Below are positions 21,900 through 30,194 of a stretch of 64,000 bases of DNA, piece after piece. The stretch comes from Mesorhizobium sp. WSM4313 (GTDB taxonomy: Bacteria > Pseudomonadota > Alphaproteobacteria > Rhizobiales > Rhizobiaceae): the NCBI RefSeq assembly GCF_002294725.1, contig NZ_NSFT01000004.1, positions 124,001-188,000 on the forward strand. The letters are read 5' to 3'. The first letter of the stretch is position 1. Each line of letters opens with the position of its first letter. Both the position numbers and the translations under genes were made by a program. Under the pieces are notes generated by a model. That model did no database searches. It was not told the DNA's origin and worked only from the letters and a program-made list of their open reading frames with translations.

Positions 21900-22486
21900 G
21901 GCAGGCTCCGTCCGTTGAGCTTGGTTTCGAGATAGTCTTCCACGAGCGCGATCGCGGTCTGCGCGTCGGGCACGCCGTCTTTCAGCGCGCGGCGGATGTA
22001 GAGCCCGTCGATCAGTGCCGCGGTCGCTTCCGCCACACGGTCGGCCTCGGTCCGAGGCAGGATGCCGGTCAGCCCGCTCATCAGGTTCGAATTGAGCCGG
22101 CGCGCATAGATGCGCAGCAGCCGCCGCAGCTCAGTCGATTTCTGCGCCTCTACATAGAAGGCGAGCCAGGCGGCGATGATCTGTGGCTGGAACTGATCGT
22201 CGGAAAAGCTGACGGCGACGACGGCCGAGACGCGCTGGCGCGGCGTGGCGGCGAGGCCGAACGCGCGTCTTGTGTCGGTGTTGAGCTCGGCGAGGATGTG
22301 CCGCATTGTGGCGAAGAGCAGTTCGTCCTTCGCTCCGAAATAGTGATGCGCCAGCGCCGACGACACGCCGGCGCGGCCGGCGATCTCCGACATCGTCACG
22401 TCCAACGACCCGCGCTCGCCGATCGCCGAGATCGTCGCGTCGATCAGCGCCTTGCGGCGCACTGGCTCCATTCCGATTTTCGGCAT
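21896..22486 (-). CDS. betI: TetR-family repressor BetI
   Basis: A 196-residue TetR-family regulator beginning [19 protein letters not shown], the BetI signature, with the helix-turn-helix in [28 protein letters not shown] (about residues 30-58). It represses choline/betaine genes until choline binds. ATG 22486 is preferred to ATG 22537 because the longer version would place the palindromic operator 22515-22544 inside the coding region. It is first in the operon and its stop overlaps betC. Confidence 0.93.
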   Translation of the reverse strand: MPKIGMEPVRRKALIDATISAIGERGSLDVTMSEIAGRAGVSSALAHHYFGAKDELLFATMRHILAELNTDTRRAFGLAATPRQRVSAVVAVSFSDDQFQPQIIAAWLAFYVEAQKSTELRRLLRIYARRLNSNLMSGLTGILPRTEADRVAEATAALIDGLYIRRALKDGVPDAQTAIALVEDYLETKLNGRSLP

Positions 22487-22514
22487 TTTGGAATCCGGTT
22501 CTGCGGTTAGATTA

Positions 22515-22544
22515 TTTTTTATTGACGGATCAATCAATAAAAAA
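22515..22544 (-). promoter_or_regulatory. Candidate BetI operator
   Basis: A perfect 11-bp inverted repeat, TTTTTTATTGA (22515-22525) and TCAATAAAAAA (22534-22544), separated by eight bases, 29 bases upstream of betI. The centre ATTGA-CGGA-TCAAT has the ATTGA/TCAAT arms expected of BetI-type operators. It is the most AT-rich spot in the region and lies between the divergent betI and thiolase genes. Confidence 0.68.
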
Positions 22545-22673
22545 TCGACGTGAGATCAACCTTTCATTTCGATCTGGCCCATGCCTGGGGCTGGAAAACG
22601 GTTCACTATTGAACAATATTGAATCACGAGCCGCGCGCGATCGTGCTAGGCTGCGGCGCAAATGGAGGCTGCC

Positions 22674-23840
22674 ATGACCGCATGCATCGTCGGCTGGGCG
22701 CATTCGCGCTTTGGCAAGCTCGAAGGCGAGACGCTGGAGGGCCTGATCACCAAGGTCGCCGTCGAAGCGCTCGACCACGCCGGCATCGGTCCGGACGATG
22801 TCGACGAGATCGTGCTTGGCCATTTCAACGCCGGCTTCTCGCCGCAGGATTTCACCGCGAGCCTCGTGCTCCAAGCCGATGACCGGCTGCGCTTCAAGCC
22901 GGCGACGCGCGTCGAGAACGCCTGCGCCACTGGCTCGGCCGCCGTCCGTCAAGGCATCCGCTCCATCGACGCCAACGCCGCTCGCATCGTGCTGGTGGTC
23001 GGCGCCGAGCAGATGACGACCACGCCCGGACCCGAAATCGGCAAGAACCTGCTCAAGGCCTCCTACCTGCCGGAAGATGGCGACACGCCGGCAGGCTTCG
23101 CGGGCGTCTTCGGCAAGATCGCGCAGGCCTATTTCCAGCGCTATGGCGACCAATCGGACGCGCTGGCCATGATCGCCGCCAAGAACCACAAGAATGGCGT
23201 CGACAATCCCTACGCCCAGATGCGCAAGGATTTCGGCTACGAGTTCTGCCGCCAGGAAAGCGAGAAGAACCCGTTCGTCGCCGGTCCGCTGAAGCGCACC
23301 GATTGCTCGCTGGTCTCCGACGGCGCCGCGGCGCTCGTTCTCACCGACACGGCGACGGCGCTGAAGATGCGCCGCGCCGTAACTTTCCGCGCCAACGAAC
23401 ATGTCCAGGACTTCCTGCCGATGTCGAAGCGCGACATCCTCTCCTTCGAGGGTTGCGAGCGCGCCTGGGAGCAGGCGCTGAAGAAGGCCGGCGTGACGCT
23501 CGACGACCTCTCCTTCGTCGAGACGCATGACTGCTTCACCATCGCCGAGCTGATCGAATACGAAGCGATGGGGCTCGCCAAGCCAGGCGAGGGCGCCAGG
23601 CTGGCGCTGGATGGCACGACGGCAAAGGACGGTCGGCTGCCGGTCAACCCGTCCGGCGGCCTGAAGGCCAAGGGTCACCCGATCGGCGCTACCGGTGTCT
23701 CGATGCATGTGCTGACAGCCATGCAGCTCACCGGCGAAGCCGGCGGCATCCAGGTGCCGGGCGCAAAACTCGGCGGCATCTTCAACATGGGTGGCGCGGC
23801 GGTCGCCAACTACGTTTCCATCCTCGACCGGATCAGGTAG
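22674..23840 (+). CDS. Thiolase-family acetyl-CoA acetyltransferase
   Basis: A 388-residue thiolase of the SCP2/sterol-carrier-like branch. The acylated Cys84 is in RVENACATGSAAV; the C-terminal active-site loops are THDCFTIAELIEYE and NPSGGLKAKGHPIGATG, with the His of GHPIG. It should cleave or form a beta-ketoacyl-CoA; the natural chain length is unknown. ATG 22674 is preferred over ATG 22662 because GGAGG sits five bases before it. It is divergent from betI and followed after 53 bases by the asparaginase. Confidence 0.88.
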   Translation: MTACIVGWAHSRFGKLEGETLEGLITKVAVEALDHAGIGPDDVDEIVLGHFNAGFSPQDFTASLVLQADDRLRFKPATRVENACATGSAAVRQGIRSIDANAARIVLVVGAEQMTTTPGPEIGKNLLKASYLPEDGDTPAGFAGVFGKIAQAYFQRYGDQSDALAMIAAKNHKNGVDNPYAQMRKDFGYEFCRQESEKNPFVAGPLKRTDCSLVSDGAAALVLTDTATALKMRRAVTFRANEHVQDFLPMSKRDILSFEGCERAWEQALKKAGVTLDDLSFVETHDCFTIAELIEYEAMGLAKPGEGARLALDGTTAKDGRLPVNPSGGLKAKGHPIGATGVSMHVLTAMQLTGEAGGIQVPGAKLGGIFNMGGAAVANYVSILDRIR

Positions 23841-23893
23841 AAGCGGCCCGCATCAAAGCGCGCCCTCCTTGGGCGGCGCGTGCGGGAGGCAAC

Positions 23894-24898
23894 ATGACAA
23901 ATCCGGTTCTGGTCGAAGTCACGCGCGGCGAGGTGGTCGAAAGCGCCCACCGCGGCGCGGTCTCCGTCTTCGACGCCGACGGCAAGGCCGTCTGGGAGAT
24001 CGGCGATACGGACCGCCCGGTGTTCCCGCGCTCGGCGGTGAAAGCAATCCAGGCATTGCCGCTGGTCGAATCGGGTGCCGCCGATGCCTACGGCTTCGGC
24101 AACCGCGAGCTGGCGCTGGCCTGCGCCTCGCATTCGGGTGAGCCGGCCCATGTCGAATTGGCCAACGCGATGCTCGCCAGGGCAGGCCTCGACAGGACGG
24201 CGCTGGAATGCGGTGCGCACTGGCCCTCGAGCCACGACGCCACCATTGCGCTCGCCCGCGCCGGCAACATGCCCAACGCTTTGCACAACAACTGCTCCGG
24301 CAAGCATTCCGGCTTCCTGTGCACCTGCGTGCATGCCGGCATTTCCCACGCTGGCTATGTCAAAGCCGGCCACGCTTTGCAGGAGATGGTCCGCGACGCC
24401 ATGCAGTCCGTGACGGGAGCGGCGCATGACGTCGACCATTGCGGCATCGACGGCTGCTCGATCCCGACCTACGCCGTGCCGTTGAACAATTTTGCTCAGG
24501 GCTTTGCCCGCATGGCGACGGGCAGCGGCTTTGTGCCCGAGCGCGCCAAGGCGGCGAAGCGGCTGCTTTCGGCCTGCATGGCCGAGCCGTTCCTGGTCGC
24601 GGGCACCGGCAGGGCCGACGTCGCGCTGATGCAGGCGGCACCCGGTCGCATCTTCGTCAAGACCGGCGCCGAAGGCGTCTATTGCGCGGCATTGCCAGAG
24701 CTTGGCCTCGGCATCGCCTTGAAATGCGATGACGGGGCCGGCAGAGCGGCGGAGGTGATGATCGCCGCCGTGCTGGCGAAGCTGCTGAACGGTGATGAAG
24801 CGGTTGCGGCAAAGCTCACCGAGCTTGCCCATCCTCCGGTCGAAAGTCGCGTCGGCGCCAAGGTCGGCTTGCTGCGGCCGACAGCGGCGCTCAACTAG
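23894..24898 (+). CDS. ansA: Class 3 (Rhizobium etli type) L-asparaginase
   Basis: A 334-residue asparaginase of the thermolabile Rhizobium type, unrelated to the E. coli enzymes and similar in fold to serine beta-lactamase-like proteins. The residues described for the R. etli enzyme have counterparts: Ser47 and Lys50 in PRSAVKA, Ser81 in ASHSGEP, and the metal site Cys134, Lys137 in NNCSGKHSG plus Cys188 in DGCSIP. It converts asparagine to aspartate and ammonia in the cytoplasm. It is downstream of the thiolase on the same strand; no ansP or ansB genes are adjacent. Confidence 0.9.
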   Translation: MTNPVLVEVTRGEVVESAHRGAVSVFDADGKAVWEIGDTDRPVFPRSAVKAIQALPLVESGAADAYGFGNRELALACASHSGEPAHVELANAMLARAGLDRTALECGAHWPSSHDATIALARAGNMPNALHNNCSGKHSGFLCTCVHAGISHAGYVKAGHALQEMVRDAMQSVTGAAHDVDHCGIDGCSIPTYAVPLNNFAQGFARMATGSGFVPERAKAAKRLLSACMAEPFLVAGTGRADVALMQAAPGRIFVKTGAEGVYCAALPELGLGIALKCDDGAGRAAEVMIAAVLAKLLNGDEAVAAKLTELAHPPVESRVGAKVGLLRPTAALN

Positions 24899-24997
24899 CG
24901 CATCGGCTTACTGACGCGCATCTGCCGCGCGCGTGAACCCAAGACAGAAAATTATGTGCTAGTCTCCCTCACCATCAATCGATGCTGGGCGCTGGCT

Positions 24998-25810
24998 ATG
25001 CTGGAAGCGGACAAGGTGTTTGCCGGGTCAATCCCGGAAAATTACGATCGCCATATGGTGCCGCTGATTTTCGAGGCCTATGCCGCGGAGGCCGCGCAAC
25101 GTGCGGCGTCTTTCTCACCCTTGGCCATTTTGGAGACCGCCGCGGGCACCGGAGCCGTCACCCGTGCCTTGGCGCCGAAACTCTCTCCTGGTGCCAGCTA
25201 CATCGTAACCGACCTCAACCAGCCGATGCTCGATTATGCGGCTTTTCGCCAGGGGCCCGACAGCCGCATTACCTGGCGCCAGGCGGATGCCCTGAAGCTG
25301 CCTTTCGAGGATGCGGCCTTCGACCTCATCTGTTGTCAGTTCGGCGCGATGTTCTTTCCCGACCGTTCCGCTGCCTACCGCGAGGCAAAGCGTATGCTGA
25401 AGCCCGGCGGACATTTCCTCTTCAGCGTCTGGGATCGCATCGAGGAGAATATATTCGCCGATGACGTGACGAATGCTCTCGCCAGGATATTTCCGCATGA
25501 TCCGCCGCGCTTCCTGGCGCGCACGCCGCATGGTTACCACGACAAGGACCTGATCCGCAGCGACCTCGAAGCCGCGGGATTCTCCGATGTGACGATCGAC
25601 ACCAGGGCCGAGCAGAGCCGCGCATCCTCGCCACGCGTTCCCGCCATCGCCTACTGTCAGGGCACCGTGCTTCGCAATGAGATCGAGGCCAGGGAGGCCG
25701 GAAGATTGGAGTCGGCAACTGACTACGCCGAAGCCGCAATAGCCGACAGACATGGTAGCGGCGAAATTGCCGCCAAGATCCAGGCGCATATCATCGTGGC
25801 CGTGGCCTAA
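24998..25810 (+). CDS. Class I SAM-dependent methyltransferase
   Basis: A 270-residue protein with a Rossmann methyltransferase domain. SAM-binding motif I is ILETAAGTGAVTRALA (about residues 43-58), motif II/III is seen in WRQADALKLPFEDAAFDLICCQFG, and motif post-I in YREAKRMLKPGGHFLFSVW. This is the Methyltransf_11/25 group acting on small molecules or quinone-like substrates; the substrate is unknown. ATG 24998 is chosen as MLEADKVFAGSIPENYDRHM matches relatives; an upstream start at 24956 would add 14 residues. It converges on the Tat beta-helix gene with a four-base overlap. Confidence 0.8.
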   Translation: MLEADKVFAGSIPENYDRHMVPLIFEAYAAEAAQRAASFSPLAILETAAGTGAVTRALAPKLSPGASYIVTDLNQPMLDYAAFRQGPDSRITWRQADALKLPFEDAAFDLICCQFGAMFFPDRSAAYREAKRMLKPGGHFLFSVWDRIEENIFADDVTNALARIFPHDPPRFLARTPHGYHDKDLIRSDLEAAGFSDVTIDTRAEQSRASSPRVPAIAYCQGTVLRNEIEAREAGRLESATDYAEAAIADRHGSGEIAAKIQAHIIVAVA

Positions 25811-27183
25811 CTCACCTTGTTGCGCTCCACGGTAAGATGCGCGTAGCCGGTATCGGTTGACTGCGTGAGGTCCCCGGTCACTGGATCGGCCCAGCGCTGG
25901 CCAACAATGGCGCCGTTTTTCGCGCCGTCGATGACATTGTCCGAGATCACGGCGCTGCCGGAACCTTCGACGACCGAAACGACGATGCCGGTGCCCGCCT
26001 TGCGGATGATGTTGCCTGTCGCCACGACATTGCGCAGATAAGGACCCCAGCCGAGCTGCATGCCATAGAGCGGCGCGTTCTCGACGACGTTGCCGGACAC
26101 CGTTGTGTCGGCCTCGGCGCTGATGCCGACGCCGAAGCCGGGCGGATCGGCGGTGTAGGGGCCGATGGTCGAGAGGTTGCGCACGATATTGTTCGAGCAG
26201 ACGGCCATCCGCCCGCCTTCGTTGAAATTGACGATCGAGATGCCGTTGGCGGCGCCGTCGACCAGATTGTTGCTGATGATTGCGCCTTCGAAGGAGAATT
26301 CCGAATAGATCCCGGTTTCGCCCGAGCGCGAGCAGGTGTTGCCGGTGATCTGCAAATTGCTTGAGCTGTTGGCGCGGACCGCGGTGAAAGCACAGTCGGA
26401 GACGACGTTGCCGGAGATGATGACGTTGTCGGCGCGGAAGGCATTGATGCCGTTGCCGTTCTGCCCGGTGCCGCCGCTGCGCGCGCCGATCCTCTGGACG
26501 CGGTTGCCGCTGACGATGGTGCTGTCTTCCGCAGCCAGCCAGCGATGCACCAGAATGCCGCCATTGGCGCAATCGGAAACGGTGTTACCCGAAATCTCCA
26601 GCCCGCCGGCCTCGACTGAATAGATGCCGGCATCTGCAGCACCCGAAATATCCGAGCGACCGACGCGACCGACGGCATGCTCGAGCGCCAGCCCGTTCTT
26701 GCCGCTGCCGGTCACCTGGCAATTGTCGATGACGAGATGGGCGACACGGCGCAGGTCGAGCAGCCCCTTAGTGTAGTCGGCTAGCCAGCGGTTGGCGCCG
26801 TCGAGCACCAGCCCGCTGAGCTCGATATGCTCGGCTTGTTCGGCCATCATCAGATGGCCGTTGCCGCCATAGACGATGCGCGTCGCGCCTGGCACGCCCG
26901 ACAGGCGCACGCGCGCGGGCAGCTTCAGGTTTGAGACGAGATAGCTGCCCGGCGGCAGGAATACCGGCTGGTCGCGGTCGCTGGCCTCGGCCAGCATCCT
27001 GGCAAAAACCTTGCTCTGGTCGTCGACCGCGCCCGGCTGCACGCCGATCTCCGTGGCGTTGATCGAGCCGCGCATCGCGGCCATCTCGATGCCCGGCAGC
27101 GACTTGGCCGATGCCTTGCCGGCAAAGACGCCGGCAATGGCGAAGCCGGCGGTCCGGGCAAGCAGCGTTCGTCTGTTCAACAT
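25807..27183 (-). CDS. Tat-exported right-handed beta-helix repeat protein (TIGR03808-like)
   Basis: A 458-residue secreted protein. The N-terminus MLNRRTLLARTAGFAIAGVFAGKASA is a twin-arginine signal with cleavage after ASA. The rest is a parallel beta-helix built of about 20-25-residue coils, each with an asparagine-rich turn such as ISGNTVSDCANGGI, ISGNVVSDCAFTAV and ISNNLVDGAANGIS. The family is found in Rhizobiales and has no assigned function. The fold is that of pectate lyases and tailspikes; Tat export implies folding in the cytoplasm, possibly with a cofactor or metal. No neighbour reveals the substrate; polysaccharide binding or cleavage is a guess. Confidence 0.8.
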   Translation of the reverse strand: MLNRRTLLARTAGFAIAGVFAGKASAKSLPGIEMAAMRGSINATEIGVQPGAVDDQSKVFARMLAEASDRDQPVFLPPGSYLVSNLKLPARVRLSGVPGATRIVYGGNGHLMMAEQAEHIELSGLVLDGANRWLADYTKGLLDLRRVAHLVIDNCQVTGSGKNGLALEHAVGRVGRSDISGAADAGIYSVEAGGLEISGNTVSDCANGGILVHRWLAAEDSTIVSGNRVQRIGARSGGTGQNGNGINAFRADNVIISGNVVSDCAFTAVRANSSSNLQITGNTCSRSGETGIYSEFSFEGAIISNNLVDGAANGISIVNFNEGGRMAVCSNNIVRNLSTIGPYTADPPGFGVGISAEADTTVSGNVVENAPLYGMQLGWGPYLRNVVATGNIIRKAGTGIVVSVVEGSGSAVISDNVIDGAKNGAIVGQRWADPVTGDLTQSTDTGYAHLTVERNKVS

Positions 27184-27289
27184 CGGCACAGGTCCTGGCG
27201 TTTCGCCCTGTCTGTCGCAGGAATCGTGCCAAGGCGGGCTCATCGGCAAACCGCTTGTGCAGTCGCCTCGCCAAGCCTAAGTTCACCCC

Positions 27290-27772
27290 ATGAGCAGAGC
27301 TTTCACGCGCGAAGAAGACAGCGAGAACGCCATTGCCGGCGTCGGCGAACGGCCGGTCAGCACGCACCGCAACCTGGTGACGGAGCGCGGCCTGGCGATG
27401 ATCGAGGACAATCTCGCCGAGCTGCGCGACCTGATGGCCAAGGCTGAAAGGCGCGGCGACCGCGAGCGCCTCGCTGTCGTATCGCGCGACCTGCGCTACT
27501 GGACCGCGCGGCGCGAAAGCGCGGAGCTTTCCGTGCCGGAGCCGGGCAGCGACGTGGTGCGCTTCGGCATGGGCGTGACGCTGGAAGGCGACGACGGCAA
27601 GAAGGTGCATTGGCGCATCGTCGGCGAGGACGAGGCCAATCCGTCGAAGGGCAGCATTTCCCATGTCTCGCCGATGGCCGTGGCTCTGTTCGGCAAGAAG
27701 ATCGGCGAGATCGTGACCGTCAACGGCAAGGAATGGGAAATCGTCAAGCTCTCGGACAAGGTCGAGAACTAG
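27290..27772 (+). CDS. GreA/GreB-family elongation factor-like protein
   Basis: A 160-residue protein with an N-terminal helical part (TERGLAMIEDNLAELRDLMAKAERRGDRERL) followed by the GreA/GreB C-terminal FKBP-like domain (VRFGMGVTLEGDDGKKVHWRIVGEDEANPSKGSISHVSPMAVALFGKKIGEIVTV). GreA and GreB rescue stalled RNA polymerase by stimulating transcript cleavage. The N-terminal coiled coil appears shorter than in true GreA, and the acidic tip residues are not clear, so it may be a regulator of polymerase rather than a cleavage factor. It stands alone, divergent from the Tat beta-helix gene. Confidence 0.82.
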   Translation: MSRAFTREEDSENAIAGVGERPVSTHRNLVTERGLAMIEDNLAELRDLMAKAERRGDRERLAVVSRDLRYWTARRESAELSVPEPGSDVVRFGMGVTLEGDDGKKVHWRIVGEDEANPSKGSISHVSPMAVALFGKKIGEIVTVNGKEWEIVKLSDKVEN

Positions 27773-28029
27773 CAGCCAAGCCTAATTGCCAGCTGCTGCA
27801 ATCCAGCTTCGTATTTGTCCGTGACATCGCGAGCAGCGTTCATTTCCCGTTTGTAGTTGTGTGGCGGATTGGCCTTAGAATGACGCCGTCGTCGGTTTCG
27901 GCGATCTGGAGCTCATCGCCGACCTTGGAGGCTCAAGCTGTCAAGCATTTCGCGTGGCAGTAGCAAGGCCCCCGATCCGTCCTCAAGCCTCTGGACGACT
28001 GTCAGAACATCATCGCGCCATGGTTGCAT
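27769..28029 (-). pseudogene. Remnant of an AbrB/MazE-type antitoxin gene, frameshifted
   Basis: Reading the minus strand in three pieces restores a short SpoVT-AbrB-like protein. Piece one (28029 to about 27920) reads MQPWRDDVLTVVQRLED then GSGALLLPREMLDSLSLQ. Piece two, shifted by one base, continues VGDELQIAETDDGVILRPI. Piece three returns to the first frame and reads MNAARDVTDKYEAGLQQLA before a stop that overlaps the greA-like stop. The order LPREML...L.VGDEL.I.ETDDGVILRP is that of AbrB/MazE swapped-hairpin domains. As it stands, the first frame stops at 27913. No toxin gene is adjacent. It is either a decayed toxin-antitoxin half or two sequencing errors. Confidence 0.55.
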
Positions 28030-28070
28030 CTATTTCCATAGAACAACCTTTTGGCCAAATCAGCAAGCCC

Positions 28071-30194
28071 TCACTGATCGGCCAGCAACCGATCCATCAG
28101 CCGGTTGGCCGCTTCCGGGATGACGGTTCCCGGCGGGAAGATCTCCGCCGCGCCCGCCGCCAGCACCGCGTCGTAGTCTTGCGGCGGGATGACGCCGCCG
28201 GCGACGATCAGCATGTCGCCATGGCCGAGTTTCTTCAGCGCATCCTTGAGTTCTGGGATCAGCGTCAGGTGCCCGGCGGCTAAGGAGGAGGCGCCGATAA
28301 TGTCGACATCGTGCTGCACCGCGAGCTTCGCGATCTCGTCCGGCGTCTGGAACATCGGCCCGACGGTCACGTCGAAGCCCAGATCGGCGAATGCGCTGGC
28401 GATCACCTTCTGGCCGCGGTCATGGCCGTCCTGGCCCATCTTGGCGACCAGGATGCGCGGTTTGCCGCCGGATTTCTTTTCGAACGCTTCGATCTTCTCC
28501 TGCAGCCGCTCAAGCCCCGGGTTGTCGCCGAGCGCCTCGCGATAGACGCCGAAGATCGTCTGCACCGCCGCCGTGTGGCGGCCGAATACCTTTTCCAGCG
28601 CCAGCGAAATCTCGCCGACGGTAGCGTTGGCGCGCGCCGCGCGGATCGCGAATTCGAGCAGGTTCTCGTCGCCCTCGGCGGCACGGGTCAGCGCCGCCAG
28701 CGCATCCTCCAGCGCCGCGACGTCGCGTGTGCCTTTCAGCCGCTGCAGCTTCGCCAATTGCCTGGCCTTCACCTCGGCATTGTCGATCTTCAGCACATCC
28801 ACTTCGATATCCGTCTGCGGCCGGTGCGCGTTGACGCCGACCAGCACCTGTTCGCCGGAATCGATGCGCGCCTGCGTGCGCGCCGCCGCCTCCTCGATGC
28901 GCAGCTTCGGGATGCCTTTCTCGATCGCCGCCGCCATGCCGCCGAGGCTTTCCACCTCCTCGATATGGGCGAGCGCGCGCTCCGCCAGATCATGCGTCAG
29001 CCGCTCGACATAGGCCGAGCCGCCCCAAGGATCGATCATGCGCGTGGTGCCGGATTCCTTCTGCAGGATGAGCTGCGTGTTGCGCGCGATCCGCGCCGAA
29101 TGGTCGGTCGGCAGCGCCATTGCTTCGTCGAAGGAATTGGTGTGCAGCGACTGGGTGTGCCCCTGCGTCGCCGCCATCGCCTCGATCATCGTGCGGGTGA
29201 TGTTGTTGTAGGGATCCTGCGCCGTCAGCGACCAGCCCGAGGTTTGGCAATGGGTGCGCAGCGACAGCGAGCGCTCGTCCTTCGGCGCAAAATTCTTCTT
29301 CATCAGGCTCGACCACAGCAGCCTTGCGGCCCTGAGCTTGGCGATCTCCATGAAGAAGTTCATGCCGATCGCCCAGAAGAAGGACAGGCGCGGCGCGAAA
29401 CGGTCGATGTCGAGGCCGGCGGCGACGCCGGCGCGGGCATATTCGATGCCGTCGGCGATGGTGTAGGCAAGCTCCAGATCGGCCGTCGCGCCGGCTTCCT
29501 GCATATGGTAGCCGGAGATCGAGATCGAGTTGAACTTCGGCATATGCCTGGAGGTGTAGGCGAAGATGTCCGACACGATCCGCATCGAAGGTTTCGGCGG
29601 ATAGATGTAGGTGTTGCGGACCATGAACTCCTTCAGAATATCGTTCTGAATGGTCCCGGCGAGATCGTTCTGGGCGACGCCCTGTTCCTCCGCCGCCACG
29701 ATGTACAGCGCCATGATCGGCAGCACGGCGCCGTTCATCGTCATCGACACCGTCATCTCGTTGAGCGGAATGCCGTCGAACAGCTGCCGCATGTCGAGGA
29801 TGGAATCGATCGCCACGCCCGCCATGCCGACATCGCCGGCGACGCGCGGATGGTCGCTGTCATAGCCGCGATGCGTGGCGAGATCGAAGGCGACCGACAA
29901 GCCTTTCTGGCCGGCCGCAAGGTTGCGCCGGTAGAAGGCGTTGGATTCCTCGGCTGTCGAGAAGCCGGCATATTGCCGGATCGTCCAGGGCTGCTGAACA
30001 TACATGGTCGGGTAGGGGCCGCGCATGAAGGGCGGCAGGCCGGGAAAGGTGTCGAGATTGGCAAGACCCTTGAGATCGCCTTGGCCGTAAACATGCTTCA
30101 CGGCGATGCCTTCCGGCGTCATCCGCTGACCTCTGAGCTCGACCGGCGCGCGACGCGGCTCCGACCAGCCGATCTGGCTGAAATCCGGGATCAT
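28071..30194 (-). CDS. mutB: Methylmalonyl-CoA mutase, large (catalytic) subunit
   Basis: A 707-residue adenosylcobalamin enzyme that interconverts methylmalonyl-CoA and succinyl-CoA. The N-terminal barrel begins with [27 protein letters not shown], the CoA channel and active-site segment; the C-terminal B12 domain has DGHDRGQ (DxHxxG, the His binding cobalt) followed by GASSLAAGH and [11 protein letters not shown]. It closes propionate and branched-chain breakdown and supports polyhydroxyalkanoate turnover. Its start overlaps the mutA stop by four bases (ATGA). The chaperone MeaB and epimerase are not in the window. Confidence 0.95.
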   Translation of the reverse strand: MIPDFSQIGWSEPRRAPVELRGQRMTPEGIAVKHVYGQGDLKGLANLDTFPGLPPFMRGPYPTMYVQQPWTIRQYAGFSTAEESNAFYRRNLAAGQKGLSVAFDLATHRGYDSDHPRVAGDVGMAGVAIDSILDMRQLFDGIPLNEMTVSMTMNGAVLPIMALYIVAAEEQGVAQNDLAGTIQNDILKEFMVRNTYIYPPKPSMRIVSDIFAYTSRHMPKFNSISISGYHMQEAGATADLELAYTIADGIEYARAGVAAGLDIDRFAPRLSFFWAIGMNFFMEIAKLRAARLLWSSLMKKNFAPKDERSLSLRTHCQTSGWSLTAQDPYNNITRTMIEAMAATQGHTQSLHTNSFDEAMALPTDHSARIARNTQLILQKESGTTRMIDPWGGSAYVERLTHDLAERALAHIEEVESLGGMAAAIEKGIPKLRIEEAAARTQARIDSGEQVLVGVNAHRPQTDIEVDVLKIDNAEVKARQLAKLQRLKGTRDVAALEDALAALTRAAEGDENLLEFAIRAARANATVGEISLALEKVFGRHTAAVQTIFGVYREALGDNPGLERLQEKIEAFEKKSGGKPRILVAKMGQDGHDRGQKVIASAFADLGFDVTVGPMFQTPDEIAKLAVQHDVDIIGASSLAAGHLTLIPELKDALKKLGHGDMLIVAGGVIPPQDYDAVLAAGAAEIFPPGTVIPEAANRLMDRLLADQ

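Noticed and set aside
20346..21935. A 529-codon frame antisense to betC.
   Set aside because: Composition is typical of antisense GC-rich frames (Arg, His, Val rich) and the sulfatase on the other strand is certain.
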